Source: Closterium sp. NIES-65
Lineage: Eukaryota > Streptophyta > Zygnematophyceae > Desmidiales > Closteriaceae
Length of the DNA stretch: 64,000 bases
Direction of reading: 5' to 3'
Assembly (NCBI GenBank): GCA_948144175.1
Contig: CANXME010001993.1
Span: forward strand, 124,001-188,000
Each line of letters opens with the position of its first letter. Positions within the stretch are counted from its first letter, which is position 1. Below the pieces are notes generated by a model. The model was not told where the DNA came from. It searched no databases and worked only from the letters and a program-made list of their open reading frames with translations. Below, in pieces: positions 19,995 through 31,681 of this stretch. A program made the position numbers and the translations under genes.

Positions 19995-20351
19995 CTTTTG
20001 ACACGCTGAAATTGATGCCGCGATCGGCTCAAGTCTTGCGATACCGGCGTACGACGCATCCGGCGTGCGATACTAGGCTACCTCCACGAAATGCAACAAG
20101 GCCCGGGGTCTAGTTGGTTCTTTCCATGGCACTAGAGCCTCGTAGTCGCTCGGCTTCGTGAGGATGATGCGCCACCAATCCATGGCGGGTCCTCGTAGCA
20201 ACGAAACATCATATCGGATTTTTGGGGGTGACTTCCGGTAAGGGGAAACTCAGCCGAAATTTCGTTGGCGCCGACACTCGTGAAGATTGTGTGGATCTAC
20301 ATAGTGACCAGCAAAGGGGGGAACTGAAACCTCTGATTGGGAGCAGAGGAG
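19995..20351 (+). other. Copia-C leader or LTR remnant, no gene seen
   Basis: 357 bp between the A2b LTR and the Copia-C gag ATG. No terminal TG..CA pair or primer site could be fixed here, so the Copia-C 5' LTR is either unrecognised or was lost when A2b arrived. Confidence 0.3.
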
Positions 20352-20763
20352 ATGAATCAAGAGAGTGGAGATGCAGTTGAGAAGAGGAGTGAACCGCCAC
20401 CATCCAAGATCAAAGCTTTGGATGGCTCCAACTATGAGGAATGGAGCGGGCGGATGCGGAGCGCCTTCAAGCGCTACAAGCTGCTGAAAATTGCAATGGG
20501 AGAGGAGAAGATGCCGGGGGAAGGAGATGCCCGCGATCGATGGATTGAGAAGAGTGCGGTGCTGTACGACCTCATCCTCCAATCGGTCAACAACGACATA
20601 TTCCAGCACATCAAGGATTTGGTGGAGTTGGATGATTCCGGACTGAAGGCATGGAAGCTGCTACGCGACGTGATTCAGCCCAACCCGCTACCGATGGTGA
20701 TTGTGTTGGAGAAGGAGTTGGCTGCCCTCTCCATGAAATTGGGAGATGATGTAAAACCGGTCA
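20352..20763 (+). pseudogene. Copia-C gag, N-terminal part, interrupted by Copia-A3
   Basis: ATG at 20352 opens a copia-type gag: IKALDGSNYEEWSGRMRSAF (the usual gag N-terminal pattern), then KAWKLLRDVIQPNPLP and ELAALSMKLGDDVKPV. The frame runs into the Copia-A3 LTR at 20764. It resumes after A3 at 27978 with LDKIKDTYARM, giving DDVKPV-LDKIKDTY without loss of phase. This shows A3 landed in a then-intact gag codon stretch. Confidence 0.85.
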
Positions 20764-20894
20764 TGTCAGAACATTATAGCTTATGCTTTTGTGTAGGCTG
20801 TAGTGGGGTAGCCCATATAGGGCACAACCCAATTAGGGTTAGTACTTGTACCCAACTCTTTCATAGTGCATTCATTCTCGTTTCAGTTTTCTCA
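20764..20894 (+). repeat. 5' LTR of Copia-A3 (131 bp)
   Basis: TGTCAGAACA to TTTTCTCA, followed at once by the primer site TGGTATCGAGCAGG and by the hairpin GTTCCC-TCGT-GGGAAC at 20908-20923. Confidence 0.92.
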
Positions 20895-20939
20895 TGGTAT
20901 CGAGCAGGTTCCCTCGTGGGAACTGTTCCTAGGGCCCAC

Positions 20940-21857
20940 CGATTCGATTTTTTTTTTCCTGCCCGGAGCGCACTCCGCTCTTGCCCGAGTCATGCTCCCC
21001 CTTTCTCACTGTGTCGCGCCGCCCTAGCGACTGTGTCACGCCGCCCTTGGCGGCCCCGATTCGCCGCCCTTACGTCCCCGTCGCCTACCCCGCGGCCCTC
21101 GCGCCGCCCTTCCCGACCCGGCCCCGACCTTGCGGCCCCGCCGCCTACCTGCGGCCCCGCCGCCTACCTGCGGCCCCGCCGCCTACCTGCGGCCCCGCCG
21201 CCTACCTGCGACCCCGCCGCCTACCTGCGGCCCCGCCGCCTACCTGCGGCCCCGTCGCCTACCTGCGACCCCGCCCCCTTTCTGCGGCCCCGTCGCCTAC
21301 CTGCGGCCCCGTCGCCTACATGCGGCCCCGCCACCTACCTGCGGCTCCGTCGCCTACCTGCTACCCCGCCGCCTACCTGAGGCCCCGTCGCCTACCTGCG
21401 GCCCCGCCGCCTACCTACGGCCCCGTCGCCTACCTCTCGCCCCATCGCCTACCCTAGGGCCCCGGCCCAGCCCCTGCTGGCCCCGTCGCATGCCCTTCCC
21501 GGCCCCGACCCCGCCGGGCTACTGCCGAGCCGCCAGCGCCACCCGAGCCGCCGCGCCACCTGAGCCGCCCGAGCCGCCGCCCCGCCGAGTCGCCTGAGTC
21601 GCCTGAGCCGCCTGAGCCGCCCGAGCCGTCCAAGCCGCCGTACCGCCGAGCCGCCCGAGATGCCTGAGCCGCCCGAGCCACCCGAGCCGCAGAGTAGCCG
21701 AGCCGCCCGAGCCGCAAAGTAGCAGAGCCGCCGAGCTGCAGTTCCTGCCGAGCTGCCGAGCCGCCGAGATGCCCGAGCCGCCCTGTCCGGTAAGAGCAGC
21801 GCCTCTATCACTGCACTGCCCTTACCCCACAATTCGCGCTACTAGTCTACTGATGTC
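20940..21857 (+). repeat. GC-rich minisatellite leader of Copia-A3
   Basis: After GGGCCCACC and GCCCGGAGCGC the leader becomes a run of 19-bp units CGGCCCCGCCGCCTACCTG (about 21120-21450), then degenerate GAGCCGCC-type units (21540-21770). Three 19-bp units make 57 bp, so frames stay open through the array in all phases. The repeat units differ from those of A1 and A5. Confidence 0.85.
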
Positions 21858-24800
21858 ATGGCCACTGTTTGCTCACAGTGGGCCACACGCGATGCTGCTG
21901 CACGTCTTGCTATGCGTCGCCACCTGCCTACCTTTGAGCGTGCGCACTTTAGACAGTACAAGAGTGCTCAGACCTTGTACGACGCTGTAGTTGCACGCTA
22001 CTCCTCCCCTGCCACTGCTGCACTGAGCCGCCTCATGCTACCGTACCTCTTCCCTGACCTTGCTGCCTTTCCTACAATCGCTGACCTCATTACGCACATC
22101 CGCACTAGTGACACTCGCTACCGCGCTGCGCTTCCTGCTGAAATCTGCGCCAAGAACCCCCCCCCCCCCCCATGTACATCACTCTCTACTACATGGTCAC
22201 CCGCCTCCCTGACTCCCTTCGCGTAGTCAGGGACCACTTCCTCTCAGTTTGCCCCACCACCCTCACCGTTGACCTCCTCGAGAAGGCCCTCCTAGCAGCG
22301 GAGAAGAGCATAGTCGCTGTAGGAGCCTCTCGTGGTGACCCTCGCACCCCCATCTTTGAGGGGTGTTCCCCCTCCCCCCTTTTGCCCTCTGTTGCTGCTG
22401 CGGCCGACCTCGTTAGTCTTGAGTCGCTCGGTGCGGCGTCTACCCCTAGCGGGAGACGCCGCCCTGGCAAGAGCAAGGGGGGCAGGGGCGCTGGAGGAGC
22501 TAGCGGGGGCGGTGGAGGCGGCGGTGGAGGCGGCGGAGGGAGTGGGGGAGGCAGTGGAGGTGGTGGCGGGGGTGGAGGTATCGGTGGCGGCAGTGGAGGA
22601 GGAGGAGGCGGCGGTGGCAGTGCGAGCGGAGGTGGTGGCGGAGGTGGCGGCGGTGGAGGAGGCGGTGGTGGAGGAGGTGGAGCTGGTCGGGGTGGCACTG
22701 CGCAGAGGGTCGGCTCCGGTGGAGGTCAGCGCCAGCAGCAGCAGCAGCAGCGCACTCGTGTTATCCCCTCCCCTCAGCAGCTCCGTGAGTGGTACACTGC
22801 ACACCAGCGGGGTGGGGGTACTGGTCCGTGCACCTACGTCCTACGCACCGGCGACCGCGCGGGTGAGCAGTGCGGGGGTGCGCACTCCACCCAGCGCTGC
22901 TTTGGCCGCCTGACGGACGCTTGGCGTCACCAGTTCCCGGAGGCCACGAAGATCCCCCGCTGGGGTGAGCTGTCTAGGGCAGGAGTAGCTGTCTTTGACC
23001 TTGAATTTGATGCTATTCTTGCTGCCATGTATGCTGTGACTATTAGTGATGAGGGTGACTGTTACCGGTGGTTTCTGCCCGACCCGGGCATTGAGACTGC
23101 CGCTCTAGGTACTGGTGAGGCTGCTGCTCTAGGTGCTAGCGAGGCTGCTGCTCTAGGTGCTCGTGCGTCTGCTCCCTCAGGTGCTGGTGAGTCTGCTCTC
23201 TCAGGTACTGCGTCGGCTTCAGCCTCCCACACCTTCACCCTTGACTCGGGGGCTTCTCCCTCCTTCTTTTGAGACCGCACCACACTCACGCCGCTTGGCC
23301 GGCCAGTTGCAGTCTCTCTGGCAGACCCCTCTGGGGGTCCTGTCCTTGCTCACTACTCCACTGTCCTCCCGTGTACGGCGGCCCCCTCTGGCACCCTGTC
23401 TTGTCTTTACCTCCCCTCGTTCTCTACGAACTTGGTGAGTGGTGCTGACCTACAGGATGCGGGGGTTCACCAGTTCACTCCTGCGCGTCAGCGGTTGACC
23501 CACTGCACGGACGCTCGGACAGGCCGACACCTAGCCACGTTTACACGTGGACCGGGGTCGAGCCTGTACACACTGACCACTGAGTCTCCTCCTGTCCCTG
23601 CGTCTGGTCAGGTAGCTGCGTTGGGTCAGGTGTTTGCTGCAGCGTCCAGGTCTGGTCCTGACTCTGCCCCCTGCTCGTGTCGCCTCCAGTCTCACGAGAC
23701 TCTCCTCTGGCACCACCGCCTTGGTCACCCCTCCCTGCTTCGTCTCCGAGGCATGGCCTCCCGTGTCCTTGTCTTTGGTCTTCCCCGGTCCCTCCCTCCC
23801 CTTCCTCCGGGGCCTGGCCCTACCTACGTCCCCTGTGTTGAGGGGCGGCAGCGGGCTGCCCCTCACTCCTCCCAGTTTCCTCCGACAGAGGCCCCGTTGC
23901 AGACGCTTCACATGGACGTGTGGGGCCCGGCCCGCGTCCGTGGACAGGGTCACGAGCGCTACTTCCTGCTGGTGGTTGACGACTACTCGCGTTACACCAC
24001 TGTCTTCGCCTTGCGCAGCAAGGGTGATATCACTGCGGTGTTGATCGACTTGATCCGCGCAGCTCATCTCCAGCTTAGGCAGAGCTTCGGCTCGGACTTT
24101 CCTGTTCTGCGTCTGCACTCTGACAGAGGCGGGGAGTTCTCCTCTGGCCTTCTGCGAGCCTACTGTCGTGCACGAGGCATCCGCCAGACCTTCACGCTTC
24201 CGGACTCCCCACAGCAAAATGGGATTGCTAAGCGCCGCATTGGCATGGTCATGGATGTCGCTCGTACGTCCATGATGCATGCGGCTGCACCCCATTTTCT
24301 GTGGTCGTTTGCGGTTCGGTACGCGGCGCATCAGATCAACCTTCACCCCAAGGTCTCCAGGCCGGAGACCTCCCCAGCTTTGCTGTGGACGGGGAAGGTT
24401 GGCGATGCGTCTGCGTTCCGTGTCTGGGGATCTCGAGCGTTTGTTCGCGACTTGTTTGCGGACAAGCTGTCCCCTCGTGCTGCTCCTTGCGTCTTCCTTG
24501 GCTTCCCCCCTGACGCACCAGGGTGGCAGTTCTACCACCCCACCTCTCGCCGTGTTCTGTCCTCCCAGGACGTCACGTTTGACGAGACGGTCCCCTACTA
24601 CCGCCTCTTCCCCTACCGCACTCCGTCTCTCCCCCCGCCGCCGCTCTTCCTTGTACCAGGTCCCCCCCTGGTAGACCCCCTCCCCCCTCAGGCTCCTGCC
24701 CCTTCAGGTGTGTCCCAGGTAGACGCAGCCGAGCCTGTCGAGGTTACTGGTGACTCTGGTGCTGGTGAGGGTGCTGAGCGTGTGGGTGCTGCGCCTGGGG

Positions 24801-27627
24801 TTGCTGAGCCTGCGGGTGCTAGTACTGGGGGTGCTCAGCCTGGGGGTGCTGCGACTGGGGGTGCTGAGCCTGGGGGTGCTGAGCTTGAGGGTACTACGCC
24901 TTGGGGTCTTGAGCCTGGGGGTGCTACGCCTGGGGGTGCTGAGCCTGGAGGTGCGGAGCCTGAGGGGGTTGGGCCTACTCGTGTGGCGTCTGGCGGTGCT
25001 GGGCCTGGAGGTTCTCCGGGTACTTCGTCTCGACGCGAGCCCCTCTCTCCACAGGAGCTGCGTGAGTGGTTTGCCCGGCGCTGGAGGCGTGCTGCTGGAG
25101 CTGGAGGTTCTCCGGCTGCTGAGGGTGCTGGTGCCGCGGGTTTTGGAGGTGCTCGTACTGGGAGTACTGGAGCTGCTAGGCCTGCGGGTGCGTCTGGAGC
25201 TGGAGCTGCTGAGGGTGTTTGTGCTGAGGCTACTGCTGTCGGTCTTGGAGGCGGTCCTGCTGGGGGTACTACTGGTGCTGGTGGAGGTACTGGAGCTGGA
25301 GGTGCTCCTGACGCTGGTGCTGCCGCTGGGGGTGCTGGTAAAGTTCCTGCTGTATTTGGAGTCGCCGCGCGGCCTCGGCCGTACTTCGTTCCGCTTCTTC
25401 CGCAGGTTCTTGGTCTCCCGCCTTCTACTAGTCCTTCTCCTCTCTTAGAGTGTCCACAGCCTGTCCCGACACAGTTACAGCCGGCCTCCTCGCTACCTGC
25501 TCCTTCTCCCTACACAGGTCCTATTGGAGCTCTTGCTGAGCGTCTTAAGCCTGCGTCTCGCCCTGTGTCGCCTGTCCGCCCTGCTCGCACTAGTGGTGGT
25601 GGTTCGCGTCAGTGTCCTCCTCCTGTCCCTGGCACGCACCGGATGTCTCTGCGTTCGTCCACTGCCACTCTGCGTGCCCCTTTGCCTTCTCCTCCTGAGT
25701 CCTCTCTTCCTACTCTTGCCGACCCGGAGTCGGACTCTCTTCGTGCTGCCAGTCCTACTGTCACGCGTCTCCTTGCTACTGTCGTCACTGACCCTTCCTT
25801 TGAGTCCACTGCTGCGTCTGCCCTAGTTACTGAGCTCGTCGACTTTGCTGCTCGCTGTCGTCCAGACTACGCTGCTAGTCTTGTCGCTGAGTCAGAGTCT
25901 GTCTGTCCTCCGTCCATTGGGGGTGAGTGTGCCCTGGGCACGCACGTCCTTGAGGACAGGCAGGAGGAGTTCCAGTGTCTGGCTGCTGCTTCACCTCATC
26001 TCATGTCCGTACTGCTTACCCCTGAGGGAGACCCGGATGCACTTGACATCCCGACTCCGCGCTCTTACGCGGAGGCGATAGAGGGTCCCTACTCCTCTCA
26101 GTGGCAGGCAGCTATGGACGCAGAGATGGCTTCCTGGAAGTCCACAGGCACCTACGTTGACGAGGTTCCCCCGCCTGGGGCGAACATCGTCACTGGCATG
26201 TGGATTTTCAGAATGAAGCGGCCGCCGGGTTCTCCGCCTGTCTTCAAGGCGTGCTACGTGGCTCGTGGCTTCAGTTTGCGGCAGGGAGTTGACTACTTTC
26301 AGACCTTCTCTCCCACTCCAAAGATGACCACTCTTCGGGTACTGCTGCACAAAGTTGCTCACCGTGACTACGAGCTGCACTCTCTTGACTTCAGCACTCC
26401 TTTCTTGCAGGGCAGCCTGCACGAGGAGATCTGGCTGTGTCGCCCACCTGGCTTCACTGGGTCTTTTCCTCCTGGCACCCAGTGGAGCCTCCGGCGGCCA
26501 ATCTACGGTCTCCGCCAGGCACCGCGTGAGTAGCACGACAGACTGAGGACTACACTTGCGGCTCTTGGGTTTGCTCCCTCTACTGCTGACCCGTCGCTGT
26601 TTCTACGCACCGACACTTCTTTGCCGCCGTTCTACATCCTCGTGTACGTCGACGACTTGGTCTTTGCCACTGCTGACACTGCTGGATTCGCCCACGTGAA
26701 GTCCGAGCTGCTGAAGAGACACGCGTGCACAGACCTGGGTGAACTGCGCAGCTACCTTGGCTTGCAGATCACCTGGGACAGAGCACAGCGCACCATTATC
26801 CTGACTCAGTCACACATGGTGCAGCAGGTCCTTCAGCGCTTCGGCTTCACGCACTCCTCGCCTCAGGCCACTCCTCTGCCTACTCGCCACTCGCTCTCAG
26901 CTCTGCCTTCGGATGAGTCCGTAGAGTCGAGTGGCCTGTACCCAGAGCTTGTTGGCTGTCTCATGTACCTGATGACCTGCACTCGACCCGACCTTGCATA
27001 CCCTCTTAGCATTCTCGCACGCTATGTTGCTCCTGGGAGACACAGACCGGAGCACATGGCTGCAGCGAAGAGGGTGTTGCGCTACTTGTGCAGTACGTCG
27101 GGCATGGGGCTTGTGCTTCGAGGGCAGAGTCCAGTGGTCCTCACCGGGCACGCAGACGCTTCTTGGGCTGACGACCAGGCTACGCAGCGGTCGTGACAGG
27201 GTTACACCTTCAGCCTTGATTCTGGCTCTGTTTCGTGGCGGGCTACCAGCTCGTCTTCTGTTCTCGGCTCCAGTTGTGAGGCTGAGATCTACGCCGGGGC
27301 CATGGCTGCTTAGGAGCTTCGCGGGCTCACCTACCTGCTGACTGACCTCGGAGAGCCGCCTCGTTCTCGCCAGTGCTGTACGTAGACAACAAAGCCATGC
27401 TGGCCTTGTGTCGAGAGCAGAGATTGGAGCACAGAACGAAGCACATTGCTCTTCGCTACTTCCTTGCTCGTGAGCTGCAGCAGCGTGGTCAGGTGCGTCG
27501 TGCGTACGTGGCCTCCGAGGCCAACACTGCTGATATCTTCACCAAGGCACTTGCGCCTTGTGATCATCAGCGCTTCTGTACTCAGCTGGGTCTTGTGCCT
27601 GCCTTGCCTCACTTGCTCACCTCTTGA
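21858..27627 (+). pseudogene. Copia-A3 gag-pol polyprotein, broken
   Basis: Same domain order as A1. Defects, in order: gag begins MATVCSQWATRD, so about 57 N-terminal codons are missing through a join at ATGGC(C/T)AC-type microhomology. A 15-C tract at 22157-22171 shifts the frame (A1 has 10). CGA became TGA at 23270-23272, just after the protease DSGAS. TGG became TAG at 26531-26533 in RT (RQAPRE-stop). TCA became TGA at 27194-27196, and CAG became TAG at 27311-27313 in RNase H. One base is lost near 27365. Between the stops the frame is well preserved, for example 23432-26533 covers pre-integrase to RT. YVDD is intact at about 26645. The Gly-rich tract and the CTYVLRTGDRAGEQC motif are present. 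Confidence 0.9.
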
Positions 27628-27846
27628 CCTTGCTTGTACTGTTACATATATATATATATATACCCTACTCTTGCTTGTCTAGCCTTTTATATATACATGT
27701 ACTCTTGCATGTGAACTGGCCTTTTGGCCTTGACCTTGTGCTCGGAATGTGTGGTGACTTTGTGATCCACCCTGAGCTTGCTTTGCTTTGCTTTGCTTGA
27801 CTGGTCTTGTGACCCCTTCTACTCCCCCACTTTGCCTATGGGGGTG
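27628..27846 (+). other. 3' untranslated region of Copia-A3
   Basis: Contains a TA dinucleotide run (27645-27663), tandem GCTTT units (27779-27799) and the polypurine stretch TATGGGGGTG just before the 3' LTR. Equivalent sequence follows the A4 frame and, on the minus strand, the A1 frame. Confidence 0.8.
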
Positions 27847-27977
27847 TGTCAGAACATTATAGCTTATGCTTTTGTGTAGGCTGTAGTGGGGTAGCCCATA
27901 TAGGGTACAACCCAATTAGGGTTAGTACTTGTACCCAACTCTTTCATATTGCATTCATTCTCATTTCAGTTTTCTCA
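27847..27977 (+). repeat. 3' LTR of Copia-A3 (131 bp)
   Basis: Identical length to the 5' LTR, with 3 visible substitutions. It ends CTCA and is followed by GGTCC, the right target duplication. Confidence 0.92.
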
Positions 27978-30006
27978 GGTCCTTGACAAGATCAAGGACA
28001 CCTATGCGAGGATGGCAGCGGCGGGCAGCGAAGTGTCGCAGATGCAACAGTGCACCAAGATCATCTTGGTGCTCGACAACTCGTGGGACAACCTCATCCC
28101 CGCCCTCAACGTTCAGCAGGACAAATGGACGCCTGAGTGGCTACGGTAGCAGATTCTGCAGGAGGACTTCCGCAGGCGCCACACGAGAGGTGGTGCTGCC
28201 AACAAAACTGCTGAGGGGTATGGAGCTGCAGAAGGCAGCAGAAGAAGAGGGGGAGGGAGAGGCCGAGGCCGTGGGAGAGGCTTTGGTAGAGGAAGAGGCC
28301 GAGGTGACTACAATGAGGGGAAAGGGAGCTCAGGAGGCAGGGGGAGCACCCGAATGGAGGGTGCGTGCTGGTACTGCAAGAAGGCTGGACACCCATGGTT
28401 CAAGTGTTTCAGCCGGCCTGAAGGATGGGCGCCTCCTGGCATGAAGCCGCCAAATGGTGAACGTGCACGCGGTGGCGCTTTGCATGGTTCAGGTGTACAA
28501 GGTGATGGTGCACAAGGTAAAGCCGACCCTGGGATATTCCTCATGGTTGAGGATGTCAAAGAGAGTGAGGATGATGTAGGTTCAGTTGGGAAGGTTGTGA
28601 TGCACCCCCTCATTGACTGGGTGATCGATTCAGGTTGCACGAGTCACATGACCCCACGGGCAGATTTGCTTGATGAGGTGAAGCCCCCTGAGAAGATAAA
28701 GTTTGTGGCTGCCGCTTCAAGTGCTTTGCTCCCTGTGATTTGTGATGGGAGCCAATGGGGGGCTTGTGGGACTTGGGAATGTCCTGTTGGTTGAAGGTTT
28801 ATCCGCCAACCTCCTCTCTGTGCGCCGGCTGCAGAAATGCAAGGCAAAGGTTACATTCGGCCCAACCAGCTGCCGTGCAAAGCTTGGGAAGTTGCTGCTG
28901 TGGGATTTGGAGGAGAAGAGCAGCTGCATCAAGGACCTGTGGCAGCTGCCCATCATCCCTTGGAAAGGGAAACCACCAGCAACGGCAAAGGCAGCGGCAG
29001 CGCCTAAAGCAACTGCGGGAGGAGAGGAGACTGCACCAACTGATGGGGCCCTGGATGCAGTCAAGAAGGCAACAGCTGGTGAGAAGCCACATGGTGAGAT
29101 GCTTGCTGGTGTGGATGCGACACCTGCATGGGCAAAGGCTTCATCTGGGAGTGGTGAGGCTGATTGGGAGACATGGCATGAGAGGCTGTGCCATGTGAAC
29201 ATTCCTATGCTGCAGAAGTTGGTAAAGGATGGTTGCTTGAAGGGGCTGGAGGTGAAGGGGGCAGCAAAGGAGATTGGGAGCTGCCCTACATGCCTTGAGA
29301 CCAAATTCACGAAGTTTCCCTTTAGCAGCAGCACAGGACCAGCCAAGGCACCACTTGCACTAGTGCACATGGATGTGGTGGGCCCCACGAGGGCCCTTTC
29401 TCTCTCGGGCAGCCGCTACTTCTTGACAATTGTGGACGACCACACGCGTGCGGTGTGGGTGTACCCTCTGAAAACTAAGGGGGAGGTGGCAGCGGCTGTT
29501 CTTAAGGAGTGGATGCCGAGAGCACAAAAGGAGAGCAGACACAAGGTGAAGGTGATCCGCACTCACAACGGAGGAGAGTTCATCGGCGCTGATTTTGAGA
29601 AGGAGCTGAAGCGGAAGGGGATCCAGCATCAGCTCACAGTGCCTTACAACCCTCAGCAGAACGGCGTGGCTGAGCGGTTCAACCGGACCCTGCAGGAAGG
29701 TGCTCACACTCTCCTTGGGCGCGCAGGGCTGCCGGATCTGTTTTGGGTAATAGCACTGCGGCACGTCGTTGTTGTGAAGAGCTGGGTGCTGGCGAGTGTA
29801 GGGGACAGCAGTGGGTCCCCTACACCAAGTGGTATGGGAGTGCAGCGGCAGTCAACATGCTGAGAGCCTACGGCTGCACGGTTGTGTCTCATTTGCCTAA
29901 GGAGAAGAGGGGAAAGCTGGAAGCTTCTGGGAGATGGGGTGTGCACTTGGGGCTTGCTAAGGACCACAAGGGCTGGTTGATATGGGACTTGACGAGCAAG
30001 CAGCTG
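27978..30006 (+). pseudogene. Copia-C gag C-terminus, protease and integrase, decayed
   Basis: Continuation of Copia-C after A3. It holds gag to WTPEWLR, a TAG at 28147-28149, then an Arg/Gly-rich stretch (GRGRGRGRGFGRGRGRG), a CCHC knuckle CWYCKKAGHPWFKC (from about 28366), and protease VIDSGCTSHM (D at 28627). A frameshift falls near 28780. Then come GAG-pre-integrase (TWHERLCHVNIPMLQKLV) and integrase with HMDVVGP, RTHNGGEF and NGVAERF. The second integrase catalytic Asp is His here (THNGGEF instead of TDNGGEF). A second frameshift near 29745 leads to GWLIWDLTSKQL, where Gypsy-1 is inserted. Non-functional. Confidence 0.87.
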
Positions 30007-30382
30007 TGTGAGGATCTAGGATCGAGCTCACAAAAGAGAATTGTAATTGAATGAATTGAATGATCACCTGGGTACAACACGAGGCTATATATAGGCTCGA
30101 CACAAGGCCCCGTAACCAGGTGTTACGCGAAGGTTCCGCGGGCTGCGTAGCATCCCGAACAGATCCTTACCGAATTCGGTAGAAGGCAATTTGGTGGCAA
30201 CCGAAAGCCAGAATTCGGTGCACGTAACCTAGCTCGGTGCAATAACTATAATAAAATATAGGAAAGCACCTAGCCTAGGAAATCAAGCAATTCATGCATG
30301 CATATAATTATCCTATGCTAGAAATAGCATGATAAAGTAAAGGCAAGCAAGCATAGCTGGCATAAGCCGTCGTACTCTCACA
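30007..30382 (-). repeat. 3' LTR of Gypsy-1 (376 bp)
   Basis: On the minus strand TGTGAGAGTACGACGG to GATCCTCACA. It contains ACCGAATTCGGT at 30169-30180 and further ACCGAATT half-sites, and it matches the LTRs at 50267-50646 and 54916-55283. Confidence 0.92.
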
Positions 30383-30392
30383 CGTCCCCCCC

Positions 30393-31681
30393 TCAAAGCT
30401 GGGTGGCGTGAGATACACCCTGCTTGACAAGATATTCCTTGAGAGCACGGCGTGCATTGCCCATATCAGCTTCTGCAACCCAAGTGTCCTTAGTGGGGTC
30501 GTATCCCTTCCAGCGTATCAGGAACTCGAGGGTCTTGCCGCCACGGCGCCGATGAGAGAGAACGCGCTCAATCTCGTACTCGGGTTCATCCTGCACAAGA
30601 ACAGGTGGAGGAGGCGGTAGCTGCCGTCCCTGGAACTGGTGGTTGGGGTCCTTGTAGGGTTTGAGTAGCTGCACATGGAAGCGTTGTCAATCTTCCACGT
30701 ATCTGGTAAGTGCAAGCGGAATGTAGCTGGTGTCACCTGTGCCTCCACGAGAAACGGACCACACAAGCGAGGCCGGAGTTTGGATGGGAGGTGAGACAGG
30801 ATGAAGTTGCGTGTGTCAAGAAGCACCTGATCTCCGACTGCTACTGAGTGATCTCATCGCTGACGATCAGCATACTGCTTCTGGGAGTTCTGCATCGTGG
30901 TGAGACGTCGTTGAGTCTTCTCCCATAGCTGCTGCATGGTGGTGACGAAGTCATGTGCGACTTGGACGTGTGCCGGTGTGGTAGGCTGTTGTGGTGTGAG
31001 TGGTTCCCGTCCGTAACACAGGAAGAAAGGAGTTTTCCCTGTGGCCGCATGTGATGCGTTGTTGTAAGCGAACTCTAGGGTCGGTAACTGTGTGTCCCAG
31101 TGGCTGACGTCGTCCTTGCAAGCTGTGCGCAGTAACTGTTCAACCACTTGATTGAGTCGCTCTGTCTGTCCGTCAGTCTGGGGGTGGTATGCTGAAGACA
31201 TTGCAAGCTTTGTCCCCAACAGTCCCATGAGTTCCCTCCAGAACTTACTCGTGAATTTGGGGTCTCTGTCTGGATCCGGTAGGATGAGTACTGGCGCTGT
31301 AGTCAGTGCTGTCTGTTTGTTCAGTGCGTGGTAGTCGATGCACATCCGTAAACTACCGTCTGGCTTTGGAGTGAAGAGAACTGGTGCACCGTAGGGAGAG
31401 GTGGATGGGCGGATCAGTTGTCTGTCCAGTAGATACTCTATCTGTTTTTTCATGTCTGTCAGTTCAGTCAGACTCAGTCGGTATGGTGCACGTGAGACGG
31501 GTTTCGCACCTGGTTCCTCCACGATCTCGTGCTCGTGGGTGCGTGCTGGAGGTACGCCTGCGGGTAGGTCGTCGGGCATTATATCCTTGTACTGCTCCAA
31601 GACCTCCTCCTCTGCTGCTGCCATAACCAGTGCTAAGTAACCCGTGTTACTCTCGTTTACTGTCCGTTCGAACTGTGCCAA
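30393..31681 (-). pseudogene. Gypsy-1 pol remnant: RT start, RNase H scrap, integrase, chromodomain
   Basis: Minus strand. The frame 31681-30854 begins with the linker shared with Gypsy-2 ([20 protein letters not shown]) and the RT start ([31 protein letters not shown]). It then jumps to TALTTAPVLILPDPDRD (RNase H N-side) and then to integrase (LAMSSAYHPQTDGQTERLNQ), so the RT catalytic core (YLDD) and most of RNase H are gone. Downstream frames give the integrase tail (FILSHLPSKLRPRLCGPFLV) and a chromodomain (YEIERVLSHRRRGGKTLEFL, then IRWKGYDPTKDTWVAEADM) at about 30430-30570. The chromodomain, known in chromoviruses to bind modified histones and bias integration, is intact in sequence. 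Confidence 0.88.

Larger units (their letters stand above)
20764..27977 (+). mobile_element. Copia-A3, full-length but decayed Ty1/copia element
   Basis: Two 131-bp LTRs (20764-20894 and 27847-27977) differ at 3 positions. The flanks are GGTCA on the left and GGTCC on the right, a 5-bp target duplication with one change. The primer site TGGTATCGAGCAGG follows the 5' LTR and the polypurine TATGGGGGTG precedes the 3' LTR. The pol frame has premature stops, so it is not autonomous now. It is nested in Copia-C gag. Confidence 0.93.
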
